Shown: positions 26,057-35,933 of the stretch, one piece after another
Layout: every line of letters begins with the position of its first letter
How positions within the stretch are numbered: the stretch's first letter is position 1
Assembly (NCBI RefSeq): GCF_002272745.1
Contig: NZ_NPBD01000002.1
Span: forward strand, 682,001-746,000
Direction: 5' to 3'
DNA from: Terribacillus saccharophilus
GTDB taxonomy: Bacteria > Bacillota > Bacilli > Bacillales > Amphibacillaceae
DNA: 64,000 nucleotides
Made by a program: the position numbers and the translations under genes
Notes under the pieces: model-generated
Told to the model about the DNA's origin: nothing
Seen by the model: only the letters and a program-made list of their open reading frames with translations
Databases searched by the model: none

Positions 26057-26133
26057 TGGTGGACCCTGCAGGACTCGAACCTGCGACCGATCGGTTATGA
26101 GCCGATAGCTCTAACCAACTGAGCTAAGGGTCC
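26057..26133 (-). tRNA. tRNA-Ile2 (anticodon CAT, lysidine type)
   Basis: Acceptor GGACCCT/AGGGTCC with encoded CCA; loop CTCATAA. Its body is unlike elongator tRNA-Met next door and matches the minor tRNA-Ile whose CAU anticodon is changed to lysidine-AU by TilS, giving AUA decoding. Confidence 0.85.
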
Positions 26134-26147
26134 GGTTATGTTTAAAG

Positions 26148-26221
26148 GGCGATTGATGGGAATCGAACCCACGAATGCCGGAGCCACAATCCGGTGCGTT
26201 AACCACTTCGCCACAACCGCC
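26148..26221 (-). tRNA. tRNA-His (anticodon GTG)
   Basis: Acceptor GCGGTTG/CAATCGC with the extra G at -1 opposite C73, the histidine identity pair; loop ATTGTGGCT. CCA not encoded. Confidence 0.95.
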
Positions 26222-26238
26222 ATGACTTTTAAATTATA

Positions 26239-26315
26239 TGGTAGCGGCGGAGGGGATCGAACCCCCGACCTCACGGGTATGAACCGTACGCTCTAGCCAG
26301 CTGAGCTACACCGCC
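26239..26315 (-). tRNA. tRNA-Met, elongator (anticodon CAT)
   Basis: Acceptor GGCGGTG/CGCCGCT, discriminator A, encoded CCA, loop TTCATAC. Not the initiator: the three G-C pairs of initiator anticodon stems are absent. Confidence 0.92.
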
Positions 26316-26318
26316 ATA

Positions 26319-26393
26319 TGGCTCCACAGGCAGGATTCGAACCTGCGACCGATCGGTTAACAGCCGATAGCTCTACCACTGAGCTACTGTGGA
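26319..26393 (-). tRNA. tRNA-Asn (anticodon GTT)
   Basis: Acceptor TCCACAG/CTGTGGA, discriminator G, encoded CCA, loop CTGTTAA. First gene of the operon. Confidence 0.95.
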
Positions 26394-26447
26394 ATAATTT
26401 GATAAGTTATGTATTCGCAACTAAGTTATGTACTAGCGACGTTATAT

Positions 26448-26476
26448 AATTTATCATGCATTCAATAACTTGTCAA
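26448..26476 (-). promoter_or_regulatory. Sigma-A promoter of the tRNA operon
   Basis: Perfect TTGACA, 17-base spacer, TAAATT, about 50 bases upstream of tRNA-Asn. Confidence 0.75.
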
Positions 26477-26572
26477 TCGTTTTTACATAAGTTTTTATTA
26501 TGTTTTTTTGTTCTTGTTAACTGACAGGAATACTATAGCATGTCTGTTCATATTTGTGCAAGCAAAAAATAA

Positions 26573-26596
26573 AGACAGGAGATATTTCTCCTGTCT
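26573..26596 (-). terminator. Terminator of the Na/Pi transporter gene
   Basis: AGACAGGAG/CTCCTGTCT stem overlapping the stop codon; TTATTTTTT follows on the minus strand. Confidence 0.8.
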
Positions 26597-28217
26597 ACTC
26601 ACCCAAAATCAACTGCGCAATATTGACCGCGTGATCGCCGATACGCTCTAAATTACTGATAATATCTACGAACACAATTCCTGCGGATCCGGCGCATCTC
26701 CCTTCATTCAAACGAATAAGATGCGACTTTCGGTAAGCACGTTCCATCTTATCAATTTTATCTTCCTTCTGAAGGACTGCAAGCGCTGTTTCCCGATCCT
26801 GCTTGTCCAATGCCTGGAGGGCCTGTTTTACTGTCATTATCGTCAAATCGAACATGCTGTTGAGTTCCTGCTGCGCGTCTCTGGTCAGCTTGATGTTACT
26901 CGAAATTTGGAAATCGACGAACTCGACGACATTCTCGAAATGGTCTCCGATACGCTCGATATCCCGGATTGCATCCAGGAGAGCTGCGTGCATGATGCTC
27001 TCTTCTTCAGAAAGTGTGTTAGTTGAAATTTTAGAAAGATAATCAGTAATCTCCCTATCCTTCCGATTCACTTCCTTTTCCAGCTGCATAGCCAAATCAG
27101 CGAATTGTCTTTCATGATTATTCGCATATGTACTTGCCTGTTCCAATCCATCTACAGCAAGCCTGCCCATATGTAATACCTCCAGCTTCGCTTGCTCCAA
27201 TGCAAGAACCGGAGATTGCTGAATGAATAATGGATCAAGATGGTTGGTCAATGCCATTGGCTTCTCTTCCTCACCAGGTATTATTTTAGTAATAAGCCAG
27301 ACAAATAAACCGAGAAACGGCAGCAACATTAACGTATTTACAAGATTGTAGAAACCGTGCGCGCTCGCAATCGTCAGCTTATCATTCAATTCGAATACAT
27401 GCTGCATCCAAGCTACGATATCGACGAATAAAGGCAGAATCAATAGAAAAACTACCATACCGATTGCATTGAACATAACATGACTGAGCGCTGCCCGCTT
27501 AGCCTGTACAGTGGCTCCAATTGCTGCAAGCATTGCCGTCAGTGTCGTCCCTAAGTTATCCCCGAGCAAAACCGGCATAGCCGCCTTCAGATCGATTCCA
27601 TTCTGCGCATAAAGCTCCTGCAGGATAGCAATTGTTGCGCCACTGCTCTGCACGACAATTGTTGTGAATGTCCCAATCGCAACTCCTGTTATCGGATTCG
27701 AGTGCATACTTGTCGCCAAGGACTGGAATGCATCCATGCCAAGGACAGGGTGCAGCCCTTCCCCTATCAGAGTCAGTCCATAGAAAATACCCCCGGCTCC
27801 GAATAACACTTTCCCGACCTGCTGTGTACGCTGATTTACGAAGAAATAGATTAGAAATGCTCCTACAGCCATGATCGGCAGACCGAATTTAATTAAATCA
27901 ATTCCGATAAAGAACGCCGTCAAAGTCGTTCCGATATTCGCTCCCATAATCACAGAAACAGCCTGTCTTAAAGTCAGATAGCCAGCATTGACCAGCCCGA
28001 CAATAAGGATGCTTGTTGCAGTGCTGCTTTGGATAAGAACAGTTACGATAAGGCCTGATAGCACTCCGACAAGCGGATGGATGGTGAATCTGTGCATCGC
28101 AAGCTGCAGTTGTTTGCCGTATGCTCGCTGCAGCCCATCCCCAAGATAACGGATTGAAAAGAGAAACAAGCCCAATCCGCCGATAAATTCAAAGATGATA
28201 AATTCCCAATTAGACAA
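26595..28217 (-). CDS. Na/phosphate cotransporter with PhoU-like tail
   Basis: A 540-residue membrane protein. Two inverted transport repeats are visible, each with a QSS motif (QSSTATS and QSSGATI) and a glycine-rich re-entrant loop (GANIGTTLTAF and GDNLGTTLTAM). Residues about 340-535 form a PhoU-like helical domain with two IERIGDH motifs. This is the NptA/YjbB family, moving phosphate with sodium, often outward; B. subtilis YqeW is the related protein, lying elsewhere in the yqe region. The start is TTG at 28217 with AAGGAAGG. Confidence 0.9.
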   Translation of the reverse strand: MSNWEFIIFEFIGGLGLFLFSIRYLGDGLQRAYGKQLQLAMHRFTIHPLVGVLSGLIVTVLIQSSTATSILIVGLVNAGYLTLRQAVSVIMGANIGTTLTAFFIGIDLIKFGLPIMAVGAFLIYFFVNQRTQQVGKVLFGAGGIFYGLTLIGEGLHPVLGMDAFQSLATSMHSNPITGVAIGTFTTIVVQSSGATIAILQELYAQNGIDLKAAMPVLLGDNLGTTLTAMLAAIGATVQAKRAALSHVMFNAIGMVVFLLILPLFVDIVAWMQHVFELNDKLTIASAHGFYNLVNTLMLLPFLGLFVWLITKIIPGEEEKPMALTNHLDPLFIQQSPVLALEQAKLEVLHMGRLAVDGLEQASTYANNHERQFADLAMQLEKEVNRKDREITDYLSKISTNTLSEEESIMHAALLDAIRDIERIGDHFENVVEFVDFQISSNIKLTRDAQQELNSMFDLTIMTVKQALQALDKQDRETALAVLQKEDKIDKMERAYRKSHLIRLNEGRCAGSAGIVFVDIISNLERIGDHAVNIAQLILGE

Positions 28218-28327
28218 AGCAAGCCTTCCTTCCCTTCTCAGTGTTTCCTATTCAATTATTGAATTTGTTAGAAGGCTTGTAAAGGTCTTGTATGGAAATT
28301 TACAATTTATTTAGCTGTTTTTGTAAA

Positions 28328-28963
28328 TTAATTTTTATTCTCTTCGACTTTTTCTACCATAATTCTCGCTCCGCTTACATTCGTCACTTTAATTTTACTG
28401 CCTCTATCCAGCCACTTTCCATCTGTGATAGCACTCAACTCACGGCCGTCCACCCGTACTGTACCTGACGGACGCATCGACGTTACCGCTTCTCCCTCTT
28501 GTCCTACAAGGGCAGCGTACGTCTCATTCATTGAGTTATATCCCTTTTCTGAACTAAGTGTATCGAGCAGAGCTATTTTCCCCCACATATCTCTTTTTGG
28601 GAATGCCTTGAGGAAAACGAAGGAACCAACCGCTCCAATGATGACTCCAATAATTGCATAGATACCTGCTGTCCAATTCGGTGCTGTGAATCCGACTGTA
28701 AGCAGCATCGTCAACAAACCGATAACACTGAGCGTACCGTCATTCAAAAGCTTTCCGTCGATGACGATTAATAGCATCCCTAAGAAATACAACGGAAGCA
28801 TGTACCATATTGCAGAAGGATCCAAGTAACTGATAAAGAAAGTACTGATAAAGCCTGCTCCTAATAAAAAGAGGATACCTTTTGTTTTAACTAAAATTTC
28901 ACCTATAAGAAACATCGTCCCGAGACCGGTCATAAAGACCGGAAGCCAATTATAATCCAGCAT
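28328..28963 (-). CDS. NfeD family membrane protein
   Basis: A 211-residue protein: four or five membrane helices (to about residue 120), then a C-terminal OB-fold NfeD domain with the signature GQEGEAVTSMRPSGTVRVDG. NfeD proteins partner flotillins in membrane domains; no flotillin gene lies beside this one. The start at 28963 has AAAGGAG. It is upstream of the Na/Pi transporter on the same strand with a 110-base gap. Confidence 0.85.
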   Translation of the reverse strand: MLDYNWLPVFMTGLGTMFLIGEILVKTKGILFLLGAGFISTFFISYLDPSAIWYMLPLYFLGMLLIVIDGKLLNDGTLSVIGLLTMLLTVGFTAPNWTAGIYAIIGVIIGAVGSFVFLKAFPKRDMWGKIALLDTLSSEKGYNSMNETYAALVGQEGEAVTSMRPSGTVRVDGRELSAITDGKWLDRGSKIKVTNVSGARIMVEKVEENKN

Positions 28964-29085
28964 GCACATACTCCTTTCTCCTACTATCTATATACGAGTT
29001 AAGATACTTTTTGTTTCATCATAAAGGTATTTTCCTTCCTATGCCTAATACTTAACATACACGTACGAAGAGCGGAGGAGAATCT

Positions 29086-29430
29086 ATGTGGAAACGGATC
29101 GGTGTTTTTCTGTTTTGCTGCGCGTTATTTATGAGCATATGGAAGGATCTTACGATAGGCAGTCCGGTACCTGCCACACCGGCAGAAACGACAACGGAAG
29201 AACCAGGAACCGATGAAAAGCAAGAAATGCCCCAAGAGACGTTTCAGCCTGTGCTTCTGCAGGTAAAGCAAGGAGACACACTACTTTCTATAGCAAATGA
29301 GTTGAACAATCATGACTTGCGCGTTACGATGGAACAGGTGATCGTGGATTTCGAGGAATTGAATCCCGGGAAGGATCCCTATGCACTGGATGCAGGATCC
29401 GCCTATTATTTCCCCCATTATCCTAGATGA
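29086..29430 (+). CDS. yqfZ: LysM-domain protein, YqfZ-like
   Basis: A 114-residue exported protein: a signal or anchor helix (5-24), a Pro/Thr/Glu-rich spacer, and a C-terminal LysM-like fold (about 58-110) with QVKQGDTLLSIANELN and FEELNPGKDP. LysM folds bind N-acetylglucosamine polymers such as peptidoglycan. It lies upstream of ispG, as yqfZ does in B. subtilis. GGAGGAG precedes the ATG. Confidence 0.82.
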   Translation: MWKRIGVFLFCCALFMSIWKDLTIGSPVPATPAETTTEEPGTDEKQEMPQETFQPVLLQVKQGDTLLSIANELNNHDLRVTMEQVIVDFEELNPGKDPYALDAGSAYYFPHYPR

Positions 29431-29546
29431 AGATTTTATTAAAGTTGAGCCTAGTTACTTCTAATTTAGCAGTATTAGCATTATAATGGGAAAATATAAG
29501 GATATATCCCTGTTTTCCTCGCGATAATCAAAGGAGCGATATATAA

Positions 29547-30659
29547 ATGGCATTAATACACAGACAAGATACCCGTCAGGTCAATGTTGGTAATATTACG
29601 ATCGGCGGTAAAAACGAGGTTGTCATCCAGTCTATGACAACAACAAAAACGCATGATGTGGAAGCTACTGTAGCGGAAATACTGCGTCTTGAGGAAGCAG
29701 GCTGCCAAGTAGTAAGGGTAGCATGTCCTGATCAGCGTGCAGCTGAAGCGATTCCTGAAATCAAGAAACGCATAAATATCCCACTAGTTGTAGATATTCA
29801 TTTCAACTATAAATTGGCTCTCAAAGCAATCGAGGGCGGAGCGGACAAAATCCGGATTAACCCCGGTAACATCGGGAAGCGGGAGAAAGTCGAAGCTGTC
29901 GTAAACGCAGCTAAAGCAAAAGGTATCCCGATTCGAATTGGTGTTAACGCCGGTTCACTGGAGCGTCATATTCTAGAGAAATATGGCTACCCTACTGCAG
30001 ACGGTATGGTAGAAAGTGCATTGCATCACATCAAAATACTCGAGGAGCTTGATTTCCACGATATCATCGTTTCCCTTAAGGCATCCGATGTGTCATTGGC
30101 TATTGAGGCATATGAAAAAGCAGCAGAGGTAATTCCTTATCCGTTGCACCTTGGTATTACAGAATCCGGAACACTTTTTGCCGGTACGGTGAAAAGTGCT
30201 GCCGGTTTGGGAGCTATCTTGAGTAAAGGTATCGGAAGTACGATGCGTATTTCCTTAAGTGCAGATCCAGTTGAGGAAGTTAAAGTAGCTCGCGAGCTAC
30301 TCAAAATATTCAATTTATCTTCCAACGCGGCGACACTGATTTCCTGCCCTACATGTGGACGTATTGAAATCGACTTGATTAGTATTGCAAATGAAGTTGA
30401 AGAATACATCAGCACAATTAAAGCACCTATTAAAGTAGCTGTACTCGGATGTGCGGTAAACGGCCCTGGTGAGGCTCGTGAAGCGGATATCGGTATCGCT
30501 GGTGCTCGTGGAGAGGGTCTTCTGTTCCGCCACGGTGAAATCATTCGTAAAGTACCTGAGGAAACGATGGTAGACGAATTAAAAATCGAAATCGATAAGA
30601 TTGCAGAAGAATATTTCGCTGAACAAGCAGCTAAAGAAAAAGAAGCAGCTAAAGCATAA
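29547..30659 (+). CDS. ispG: 4-hydroxy-3-methylbut-2-enyl diphosphate synthase IspG
   Basis: A 370-residue iron-sulfur enzyme of the MEP isoprenoid pathway, converting MEcPP to HMBPP. The N-terminal TIM barrel starts [16 protein letters not shown]; the C-terminal cluster domain has three cysteines for the 4Fe-4S centre in SCPTCGR and [16 protein letters not shown] stands ten bases before the ATG. The last step of the pathway, IspH, is encoded in the same window at 33846. Confidence 0.97.
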   Translation: MALIHRQDTRQVNVGNITIGGKNEVVIQSMTTTKTHDVEATVAEILRLEEAGCQVVRVACPDQRAAEAIPEIKKRINIPLVVDIHFNYKLALKAIEGGADKIRINPGNIGKREKVEAVVNAAKAKGIPIRIGVNAGSLERHILEKYGYPTADGMVESALHHIKILEELDFHDIIVSLKASDVSLAIEAYEKAAEVIPYPLHLGITESGTLFAGTVKSAAGLGAILSKGIGSTMRISLSADPVEEVKVARELLKIFNLSSNAATLISCPTCGRIEIDLISIANEVEEYISTIKAPIKVAVLGCAVNGPGEAREADIGIAGARGEGLLFRHGEIIRKVPEETMVDELKIEIDKIAEEYFAEQAAKEKEAAKA

Positions 30660-30660
30660 G

Positions 30661-30692
30661 AAAAAGCTGACTCCGAATGGAGTCAGCTTTTT
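30661..30692. terminator. Bidirectional terminator ispG/yqfX
   Basis: AAAAAGCTGACTCC GAAT GGAGTCAGCTTTTT, perfect stem with T-runs on both strands. Confidence 0.92.
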
Positions 30693-31016
30693 TTATACAT
30701 ATGGTGCAGTGAATAGAGAAATGACAATTGCTAAAATACTTATAACTAAGGCGATATTCCCTAATACATCTGCGCCTCTTCTCTTCGCCAGTACGCCGAA
30801 GACGATACCAGCCGCTCCGACAAGGATCGGTGCAAAAAAGAAAGATGCAACAGATAAGATCAAGGCAATATAGCCAAACATTTTTCCAGAATCAGTCGTT
30901 TGCTGTCCGCCTTCTTTTTCAGAACGTCGATAACGGTCTTCAGCAGGAGAAATCTCCGCTGCCGTCTCTACATCACGTTTTGATTTTACATCTTGATCAA
31001 ATTGTTCCTTATCCAT
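30693..31016 (-). CDS. yqfX: YqfX-like membrane protein (DUF4190 type)
   Basis: A 107-residue protein with a charged cytoplasmic N-terminus (EISPAEDRYRRSEKEGG) and two hydrophobic helices (MFGYIALILSVASFFFAPIL and NIALVISILAIVISLF) linked by a basic turn KRRG. This is the two-helix DUF4190 pattern. The start at 31016 has AAGGAGG, dropping 18 upstream codons. Position matches B. subtilis yqfX. Function unknown. Confidence 0.75.
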   Translation of the reverse strand: MDKEQFDQDVKSKRDVETAAEISPAEDRYRRSEKEGGQQTTDSGKMFGYIALILSVASFFFAPILVGAAGIVFGVLAKRRGADVLGNIALVISILAIVISLFTAPYV

Positions 31017-31134
31017 ATGATACCTCCTTATCTGGGTAAGGTATGGTTCTAGTTTGTGTGGATCGAGCATAAACTTACCAGGTAGATAAAGGAATTAGCA
31101 TGCTACATCCACATCTTAGAGCTGGAGGTTTCAA

Positions 31135-31410
31135 ATGAATTTCATCGTTCATAAACTTGTGCTAAATAAGCTGCGTAATCTAACCGTTGATGAGATCCTG
31201 GAGCATAGCCAAGAGTACCAAGTTCCTCTTTCACCCGTGCAGGCATCCCAAATTGTTCAATTTCTGCGTCAGAACAGGCTAGATCCGTTTAAAGAAGATG
31301 ATCGGCTTCAGATGCTGAAAGCACTCGCACAGATCACCGACACACAAACCGCCCAAAAAACCCATCAGATTTTTCTGCAACTGGCAAAAGAACATGGCAT
31401 CAAATTGTAG
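31135..31410 (+). CDS. yqfT: YqfT family protein (DUF2624)
   Basis: A 91-residue cytoplasmic helical protein beginning MNFIVHKLVLNKLRNLT and ending in an amphipathic helix. The family is restricted to Bacillaceae and found beside nfo, as here; it has no known function. TGGAGG precedes the ATG. Convergent with nfo, with a shared terminator between them. Confidence 0.85.
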   Translation: MNFIVHKLVLNKLRNLTVDEILEHSQEYQVPLSPVQASQIVQFLRQNRLDPFKEDDRLQMLKALAQITDTQTAQKTHQIFLQLAKEHGIKL

Positions 31411-31412
31411 AA

Positions 31413-31449
31413 AAATACCCCGAGGCAGGTGTGCTGCTTCGGGGTATTT
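31413..31449. terminator. Bidirectional terminator yqfT/nfo
   Basis: AAATACCCCGAGGCAG GTGTG CTGCTTCGGGGTATTT, 16-bp stem with one G-U pair. Confidence 0.85.
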
Positions 31450-31451
31450 CA

Positions 31452-32339
31452 TTAAGCCAGGATATTTTCTTTTAAATTCGGGTTGAAACTGTTGTTCATG
31501 AGCATATCAATTTCATGCGCATATGGTGCTTTTTTGTTCTTTTTATCTTCTCCAACGAATGGAGTCTCCAGTATTTTTGGCAGCTGCTGCAGCTGGTCGT
31601 GATGAACGATATACCGCAGAGCATCGTAGCCTATATGACCGAATCCAATATTCTCATGACGGTCTTTTCTTGCTCCACGTTCATTTTTACTGTCGTTCAC
31701 ATGGAGTACCTTCAGTCTATCCAGACCGATCACTCTGTCGAATTGATCCAGTACACCATCAAAGTCGTTCACGATATCATAACCTGCATCATGCGTATGG
31801 CAAGTATCGAAGCAGATGGAAAGTTTGTCATTATATGTGACACCATCTATTATACGCGCCAATTCCTCGAAGTTGGATCCTACCTCAGATCCTTTTCCAG
31901 CCATTGTTTCCAAGGCAATCTGAACTTTCTGGTCCTTCACCAGCACTTCATTCAGACCCTCAATAATCTTTTGGATACCCGCAGCGACCCCTTCGCCTAC
32001 ATGCGCACCTGGATGCAGCACTATTTGCTTCGCTCCAATAGCTTCTGTTCGCTCGATTTCACTGCGAAGGAAGTTCACACCCAATTCGAAGGTTTCCGGC
32101 TTGATTGAGTTGCCGACATTAATGATATAAGGAGCATGTACAACAATATCTGTGATGCCATGCTCTTTCATATGCGCTCGGCCAGCTTCAATGTTCAGCT
32201 CCTCAATTGCCTTTCTTCTTGTGTTCTGCGGTGCTCCTGTGTAAATCATCATAGCGTTGGCTCCATAGGAATATGCTTCTTCACTTGACCCCAAGAGCAT
32301 TTTCTTACCGCTCATACTAACATGTGATCCGATTATCAT
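31452..32339 (-). CDS. nfo: Endonuclease IV
   Basis: A 295-residue AP endonuclease of base excision repair, a three-zinc TIM barrel that nicks 5' to abasic sites. Signatures: GSHVSMSG at the start, [13 protein letters not shown] near residue 175, and [20 protein letters not shown] near 215. AAGGAG precedes the ATG. It follows cshB by 15 bases and is co-transcribed with it, as in B. subtilis (yqfS). Confidence 0.96.
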   Translation of the reverse strand: MIIGSHVSMSGKKMLLGSSEEAYSYGANAMMIYTGAPQNTRRKAIEELNIEAGRAHMKEHGITDIVVHAPYIINVGNSIKPETFELGVNFLRSEIERTEAIGAKQIVLHPGAHVGEGVAAGIQKIIEGLNEVLVKDQKVQIALETMAGKGSEVGSNFEELARIIDGVTYNDKLSICFDTCHTHDAGYDIVNDFDGVLDQFDRVIGLDRLKVLHVNDSKNERGARKDRHENIGFGHIGYDALRYIVHHDQLQQLPKILETPFVGEDKKNKKAPYAHEIDMLMNNSFNPNLKENILA

Positions 32340-32354
32340 AAATCCACTTTCTCC

Positions 32355-33671
32355 TTACTTTCGCTTAAAACGATCTTGTCGGTCCAGCTTCTTCTTGATT
32401 TTATTTTTCTCATACTGCATTTTCCGCTTGTAGCCCGGTTTTACTTTCTTCGGTTTACGTACTTGCTTCCAAGCTTGAGATTCATTATCAGATTCGGTTT
32501 TCTTCCGTATAACCCGTTCGTTCCACGCTTTCAGCTCTTTCCATTCTCCATTGGCAATGTCATAGGTCGTAAATTCAAGACCTTTCTTATCCAGTTTTTG
32601 AATCAGCTCTAAGTCATGATCGTTGTAAAGACTGATTGCAGTCCCTTCCATACCAGCACGTGCAGTTCTTCCAACACGGTGTACATAGAATGGTTCTTCT
32701 TTCGGAAGCTGAGCGTTAATAACGTGGCTGACACCTTTGATGTCGATACCGCGCGCTGCCAAATCTGTCGCAACAAGATACTGGAAACGCAGTTCCTGAA
32801 TATCGCGAAGTACGCGTTTTCTCTCCCTTGGTGTAAGTCCGCCGTGCAAAAGACCTACCTGCAGCCCTTTATCCGTCAGTTCTGCTGCAAGGACATTGGC
32901 TGCTTCCTTTCCATTCACGAAAATGATGGCCATATATGGCTGGATAACACTTGCTATTTTCATGATTGTCTCTGCTTCATCACGGTGCCGCATCGGAACT
33001 AAACGATGCTCCATCGTTTCCGGAGATAAATGACCTCCGATTTCAAAGTGCTTCGGATTGTTCAAATACTTTTTCAAGAACGGCTGCAAACGCTCAGGTA
33101 TTGTCGCAGAGAAAACAAGCAGCTGTACATCCTGACGCATGCGCGTCAAAATCTGGTCTACTTCTTTGATAAAGCCTAGGTCCAGCATCAAATCTGCTTC
33201 ATCTAGGACGAAGCTGGTAGCTGGATATAGATCTAGCGCCTGCTCCTCCATCAGATCCAAAATTCTTCCTGGTGTACCAATGATGATCTGCGGCTGTGTC
33301 TTTAATTTCTCAATTGATCTTTTCTTGTCTGTTCCGCCAATGAATAGCTTCGCATGCCAATCGTGCTCTTTACCGGCAAGCTTGATAAAATTACGAGCTT
33401 CGTCGTAAATCTGGATAGCAAGCTCGCGTGTCGGTGCTGTGACAACGAATTGTGCATTTCGCTCGCCTTCCTTCAATTTACTGAACAATGGAATCAAATA
33501 AGAATGTGTCTTACCAGATCCGGTGTGGGATTGGCCGATTACACTTTCACCCCGCAGAACTGCCGGGATGACTTTTTCCTGGATTGGTGTTGGGTTTGCA
33601 AAGCCTAGTTTATCAATCGCTTCGTTGACAGTTGGCTGAAGCGCGTATTGTTTAAATTGATGATTTTTCAT
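32355..33671 (-). CDS. cshB: DEAD-box RNA helicase CshB
   Basis: A 438-residue ATP-dependent RNA helicase. Q motif, Walker A SHTGSGKT (about 45-52), PTREL, DEAD in VLDEADLML, SAT, and the HRVGRTAR motif VI are all intact, followed by a Lys/Arg-rich tail typical of RNA-binding CshB. In B. subtilis it helps unwind RNA at low temperature and in RNA decay. AAAGGAG before the ATG. First gene of cshB-nfo. Confidence 0.94.
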   Translation of the reverse strand: MKNHQFKQYALQPTVNEAIDKLGFANPTPIQEKVIPAVLRGESVIGQSHTGSGKTHSYLIPLFSKLKEGERNAQFVVTAPTRELAIQIYDEARNFIKLAGKEHDWHAKLFIGGTDKKRSIEKLKTQPQIIIGTPGRILDLMEEQALDLYPATSFVLDEADLMLDLGFIKEVDQILTRMRQDVQLLVFSATIPERLQPFLKKYLNNPKHFEIGGHLSPETMEHRLVPMRHRDEAETIMKIASVIQPYMAIIFVNGKEAANVLAAELTDKGLQVGLLHGGLTPRERKRVLRDIQELRFQYLVATDLAARGIDIKGVSHVINAQLPKEEPFYVHRVGRTARAGMEGTAISLYNDHDLELIQKLDKKGLEFTTYDIANGEWKELKAWNERVIRKKTESDNESQAWKQVRKPKKVKPGYKRKMQYEKNKIKKKLDRQDRFKRK

Positions 33672-33845
33672 GTGTAACTCCTTTAGGTCATTCTCTTTCT
33701 TTTATATTATAGAGGACTTTGTCTTATTTTGCACGATTACACGAGGATAATAAACAATCTTTGTCATATTCCTTATTAGCCTTTATAATGGAGGAGACCC
33801 AGAAATAGATGTCCCGTGTAAACGGAGAAGGGGGAAACACAGCGA

Positions 33846-34793
33846 ATGAACGTAATTAAAATAGCGCCGCGAGGTTATTGCTACGGTGTGGTAGATGCCA
33901 TGGTGATTGCGCAGAATGCCGTGCGGGATGAGAATCTTCCCCGGCCAATTTATATTCTTGGTATGATCGTGCATAACGCCCATGTAACCAATGCATTTGA
34001 AACAGAAGGTGTCATCACACTCGATGGTTCAGACCGAATGGAGCTTTTGGAACAAATAGACAGCGGTACGGTTGTATTCACTGCTCATGGTGTATCTCCT
34101 GAAGTGAAACAGCGTGCACATGATAAAGGGCTGACTGTCCTGGATGCTACTTGCCCAGATGTAACTCGTACACACGATCTAATCCGTGAAAAGGTTGCTG
34201 AAGGCTATGAAGTAGTTTATATCGGTAAAAAAGGGCATCCGGAGCCAGAAGGCGCAATAGGCGTTGCTCCCGGAAAGGTACATCTCGTCCAAACAGAAGA
34301 AGATGTACAAGAACTTGAATTAGACGCTCAAAAGCTGATCGTAACTAACCAGACAACAATGAGTCAATGGGACGTTTACGATGTAATGCAGCTCGTAAAA
34401 GAAAAATTCCCGCAAACTGAAATGATTCAGGAAATCTGCATGGCAACTCAAGTTCGTCAAGAAGCAGTCGCCGAACAGGCCAAAGATGCTGATCTGACAT
34501 TAGTTGTCGGTGATCCGCGAAGCAACAACTCTAATCGCCTCGCACAGGTATCTCAAGAGATTGCCGGTACGACAGCATACCGTATCGAAGATCTTTCCCA
34601 GTTGAAGCTTGAATGGCTGGAAGGCGTCGAAACAGTTGCTATTACTGCCGGTGCCTCCACTCCTACTCCTGTGACGAAGGAAGTTATCAACTTTATTGAG
34701 AAATTTGATCCAGCGAATCTGGAAGATGTGAAGCTGGAATTCAATGTTGATCCGAAAAAGATACTTCCGAAAGTCAAAGTTAAAAAAGCGTAA
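33846..34793 (+). CDS. ispH: 4-hydroxy-3-methylbut-2-enyl diphosphate reductase IspH
   Basis: A 315-residue iron-sulfur enzyme of the last MEP step, forming IPP and DMAPP. Three cluster cysteines are in [15 protein letters not shown] and [10 protein letters not shown]; substrate residues include AHGVS and the catalytic Glu in the TTMSQWD region. The C-terminus has a Lys-rich tail. GAAGGGGG lies rather far (11 bases) from the ATG. Single gene between divergent cshB and convergent Nif3-like gene. Confidence 0.95.
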   Translation: MNVIKIAPRGYCYGVVDAMVIAQNAVRDENLPRPIYILGMIVHNAHVTNAFETEGVITLDGSDRMELLEQIDSGTVVFTAHGVSPEVKQRAHDKGLTVLDATCPDVTRTHDLIREKVAEGYEVVYIGKKGHPEPEGAIGVAPGKVHLVQTEEDVQELELDAQKLIVTNQTTMSQWDVYDVMQLVKEKFPQTEMIQEICMATQVRQEAVAEQAKDADLTLVVGDPRSNNSNRLAQVSQEIAGTTAYRIEDLSQLKLEWLEGVETVAITAGASTPTPVTKEVINFIEKFDPANLEDVKLEFNVDPKKILPKVKVKKA

Positions 34794-34794
34794 G

Positions 34795-34823
34795 AAAACC
34801 GAGTCCTTTCTGGACTCGGTTTT
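34795..34823. terminator. Bidirectional terminator ispH/Nif3-like
   Basis: AAAACCGAGTCC TTTCT GGACTCGGTTTT with flanking T-runs. Confidence 0.9.
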
Positions 34824-35933
34824 TTATATAACTTGAAATGGATCCGTGTTTACTTGTGATACACATATTGGCACATTCGTAAATGCAGATTGTAGATAAT
34901 CTGCTACTTTTTGCTTCATGATCTGCTCTGCATAATGACCGGGGTCAATCAGACAAAGACCCGCTAGCATTGCATCTTGTGTCTCATGAAATGTTAAATC
35001 ACCTGTAATATACACATCTGCCTGCTGCAATGCCTGGTCAATATAATCCCTTCCGCTTCCTCCAAGTACAGCAACTGTTTCTACTGAAGCAGATGCATGA
35101 CCAGTAAATCGTACATGCTGGACATCATACCGCTGTTTCACCAGTAGAGCCAATTCCTTCAAGGTCATCGGTGCAGGCAATTTTCCGGTACGGCCTAACC
35201 CATAGGCTTTCCCTTTCATTTCAATAGGGTAAATATCGTAAGCCACTTCCTCATATGGATGTGCTTCTATCATTGCAGCTACTGCACGGCTTACATTCTC
35301 TTCCGGCACCAGTACTTCGATACGAACCTCTTCTACACGTTCCATTTCGCCAGCATGACCGATGAACGGCTGCGCCTCGGCATTCGGTTGAAAATAACCG
35401 TTTCCTTCCGAAACGAAACTCACTTTCTCATAGTCGCCCACATTTCCGGCTCCATTGGTATGCAATGCATCCTTCACATTTTGTTCATGTGTTTTAGGAA
35501 CAAAGACGATCAACTTTTTGAAAGTTTGGTGCCCCGCAGGAAGGAATACTCGCTTCTGTTCGAGACCCAATGCATCTGCCATCAAATCATTGACGCCATC
35601 TTCGACTATGTCGAGATTCGTGTGCGCTGCATACACAGTTATATCATGCTTCATAAGCTTCTGGACGACTCGCCCCTTGGGCGTAGTAGTATCTAATTTT
35701 TTTGGCGGCGAAAATAATAATGGATGATGAGCAATGATCAGATTGGCATTTTGCGAAATAGCTTCGTCCACGACAGCTTCAGTTACATCCAATGTAGTTA
35801 GTACACCTGAGACTATTTGATCAAGCGTCCCAACCTGCAGGCCGACATTATCCCACTTTTCTGCCAGCAAAGGCGGGCACCATGATTCAAAATACGTAAT
35901 CACATCCGCTATAAGCATCTGCTTTTCAGTCAT
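34824..35933 (-). CDS. yqfO: Nif3-like dinuclear metal-centre protein
   Basis: A 369-residue hexameric protein of the NIF3/DUF34 family (B. subtilis YqfO). Metal-binding His residues occur in IIAHHPLLF, the Asp/His of AAHTNLDI, and in TGDLTFHETQDA near the C-terminus; a PII/CutA-like insert (about 130-235) separates the two halves. A GTP cyclohydrolase I link has been proposed for the family but remains unproven. It overlaps trmK by eight bases; AGAGGAGG precedes the ATG. Confidence 0.92.
   Translation of the reverse strand: MTEKQMLIADVITYFESWCPPLLAEKWDNVGLQVGTLDQIVSGVLTTLDVTEAVVDEAISQNANLIIAHHPLLFSPPKKLDTTTPKGRVVQKLMKHDITVYAAHTNLDIVEDGVNDLMADALGLEQKRVFLPAGHQTFKKLIVFVPKTHEQNVKDALHTNGAGNVGDYEKVSFVSEGNGYFQPNAEAQPFIGHAGEMERVEEVRIEVLVPEENVSRAVAAMIEAHPYEEVAYDIYPIEMKGKAYGLGRTGKLPAPMTLKELALLVKQRYDVQHVRFTGHASASVETVAVLGGSGRDYIDQALQQADVYITGDLTFHETQDAMLAGLCLIDPGHYAEQIMKQKVADYLQSAFTNVPICVSQVNTDPFQVI

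Noticed and set aside
26057..26133. Initiator tRNA-Met
   Set aside because: The anticodon is CAT, but the acceptor and anticodon arms fit the lysidine-type tRNA-Ile, and the initiator G-C pairs are absent.
31515..32108. 197-codon plus-strand frame inside nfo
   Set aside because: Antisense shadow of endonuclease IV, whose zinc motifs are all in the minus frame.
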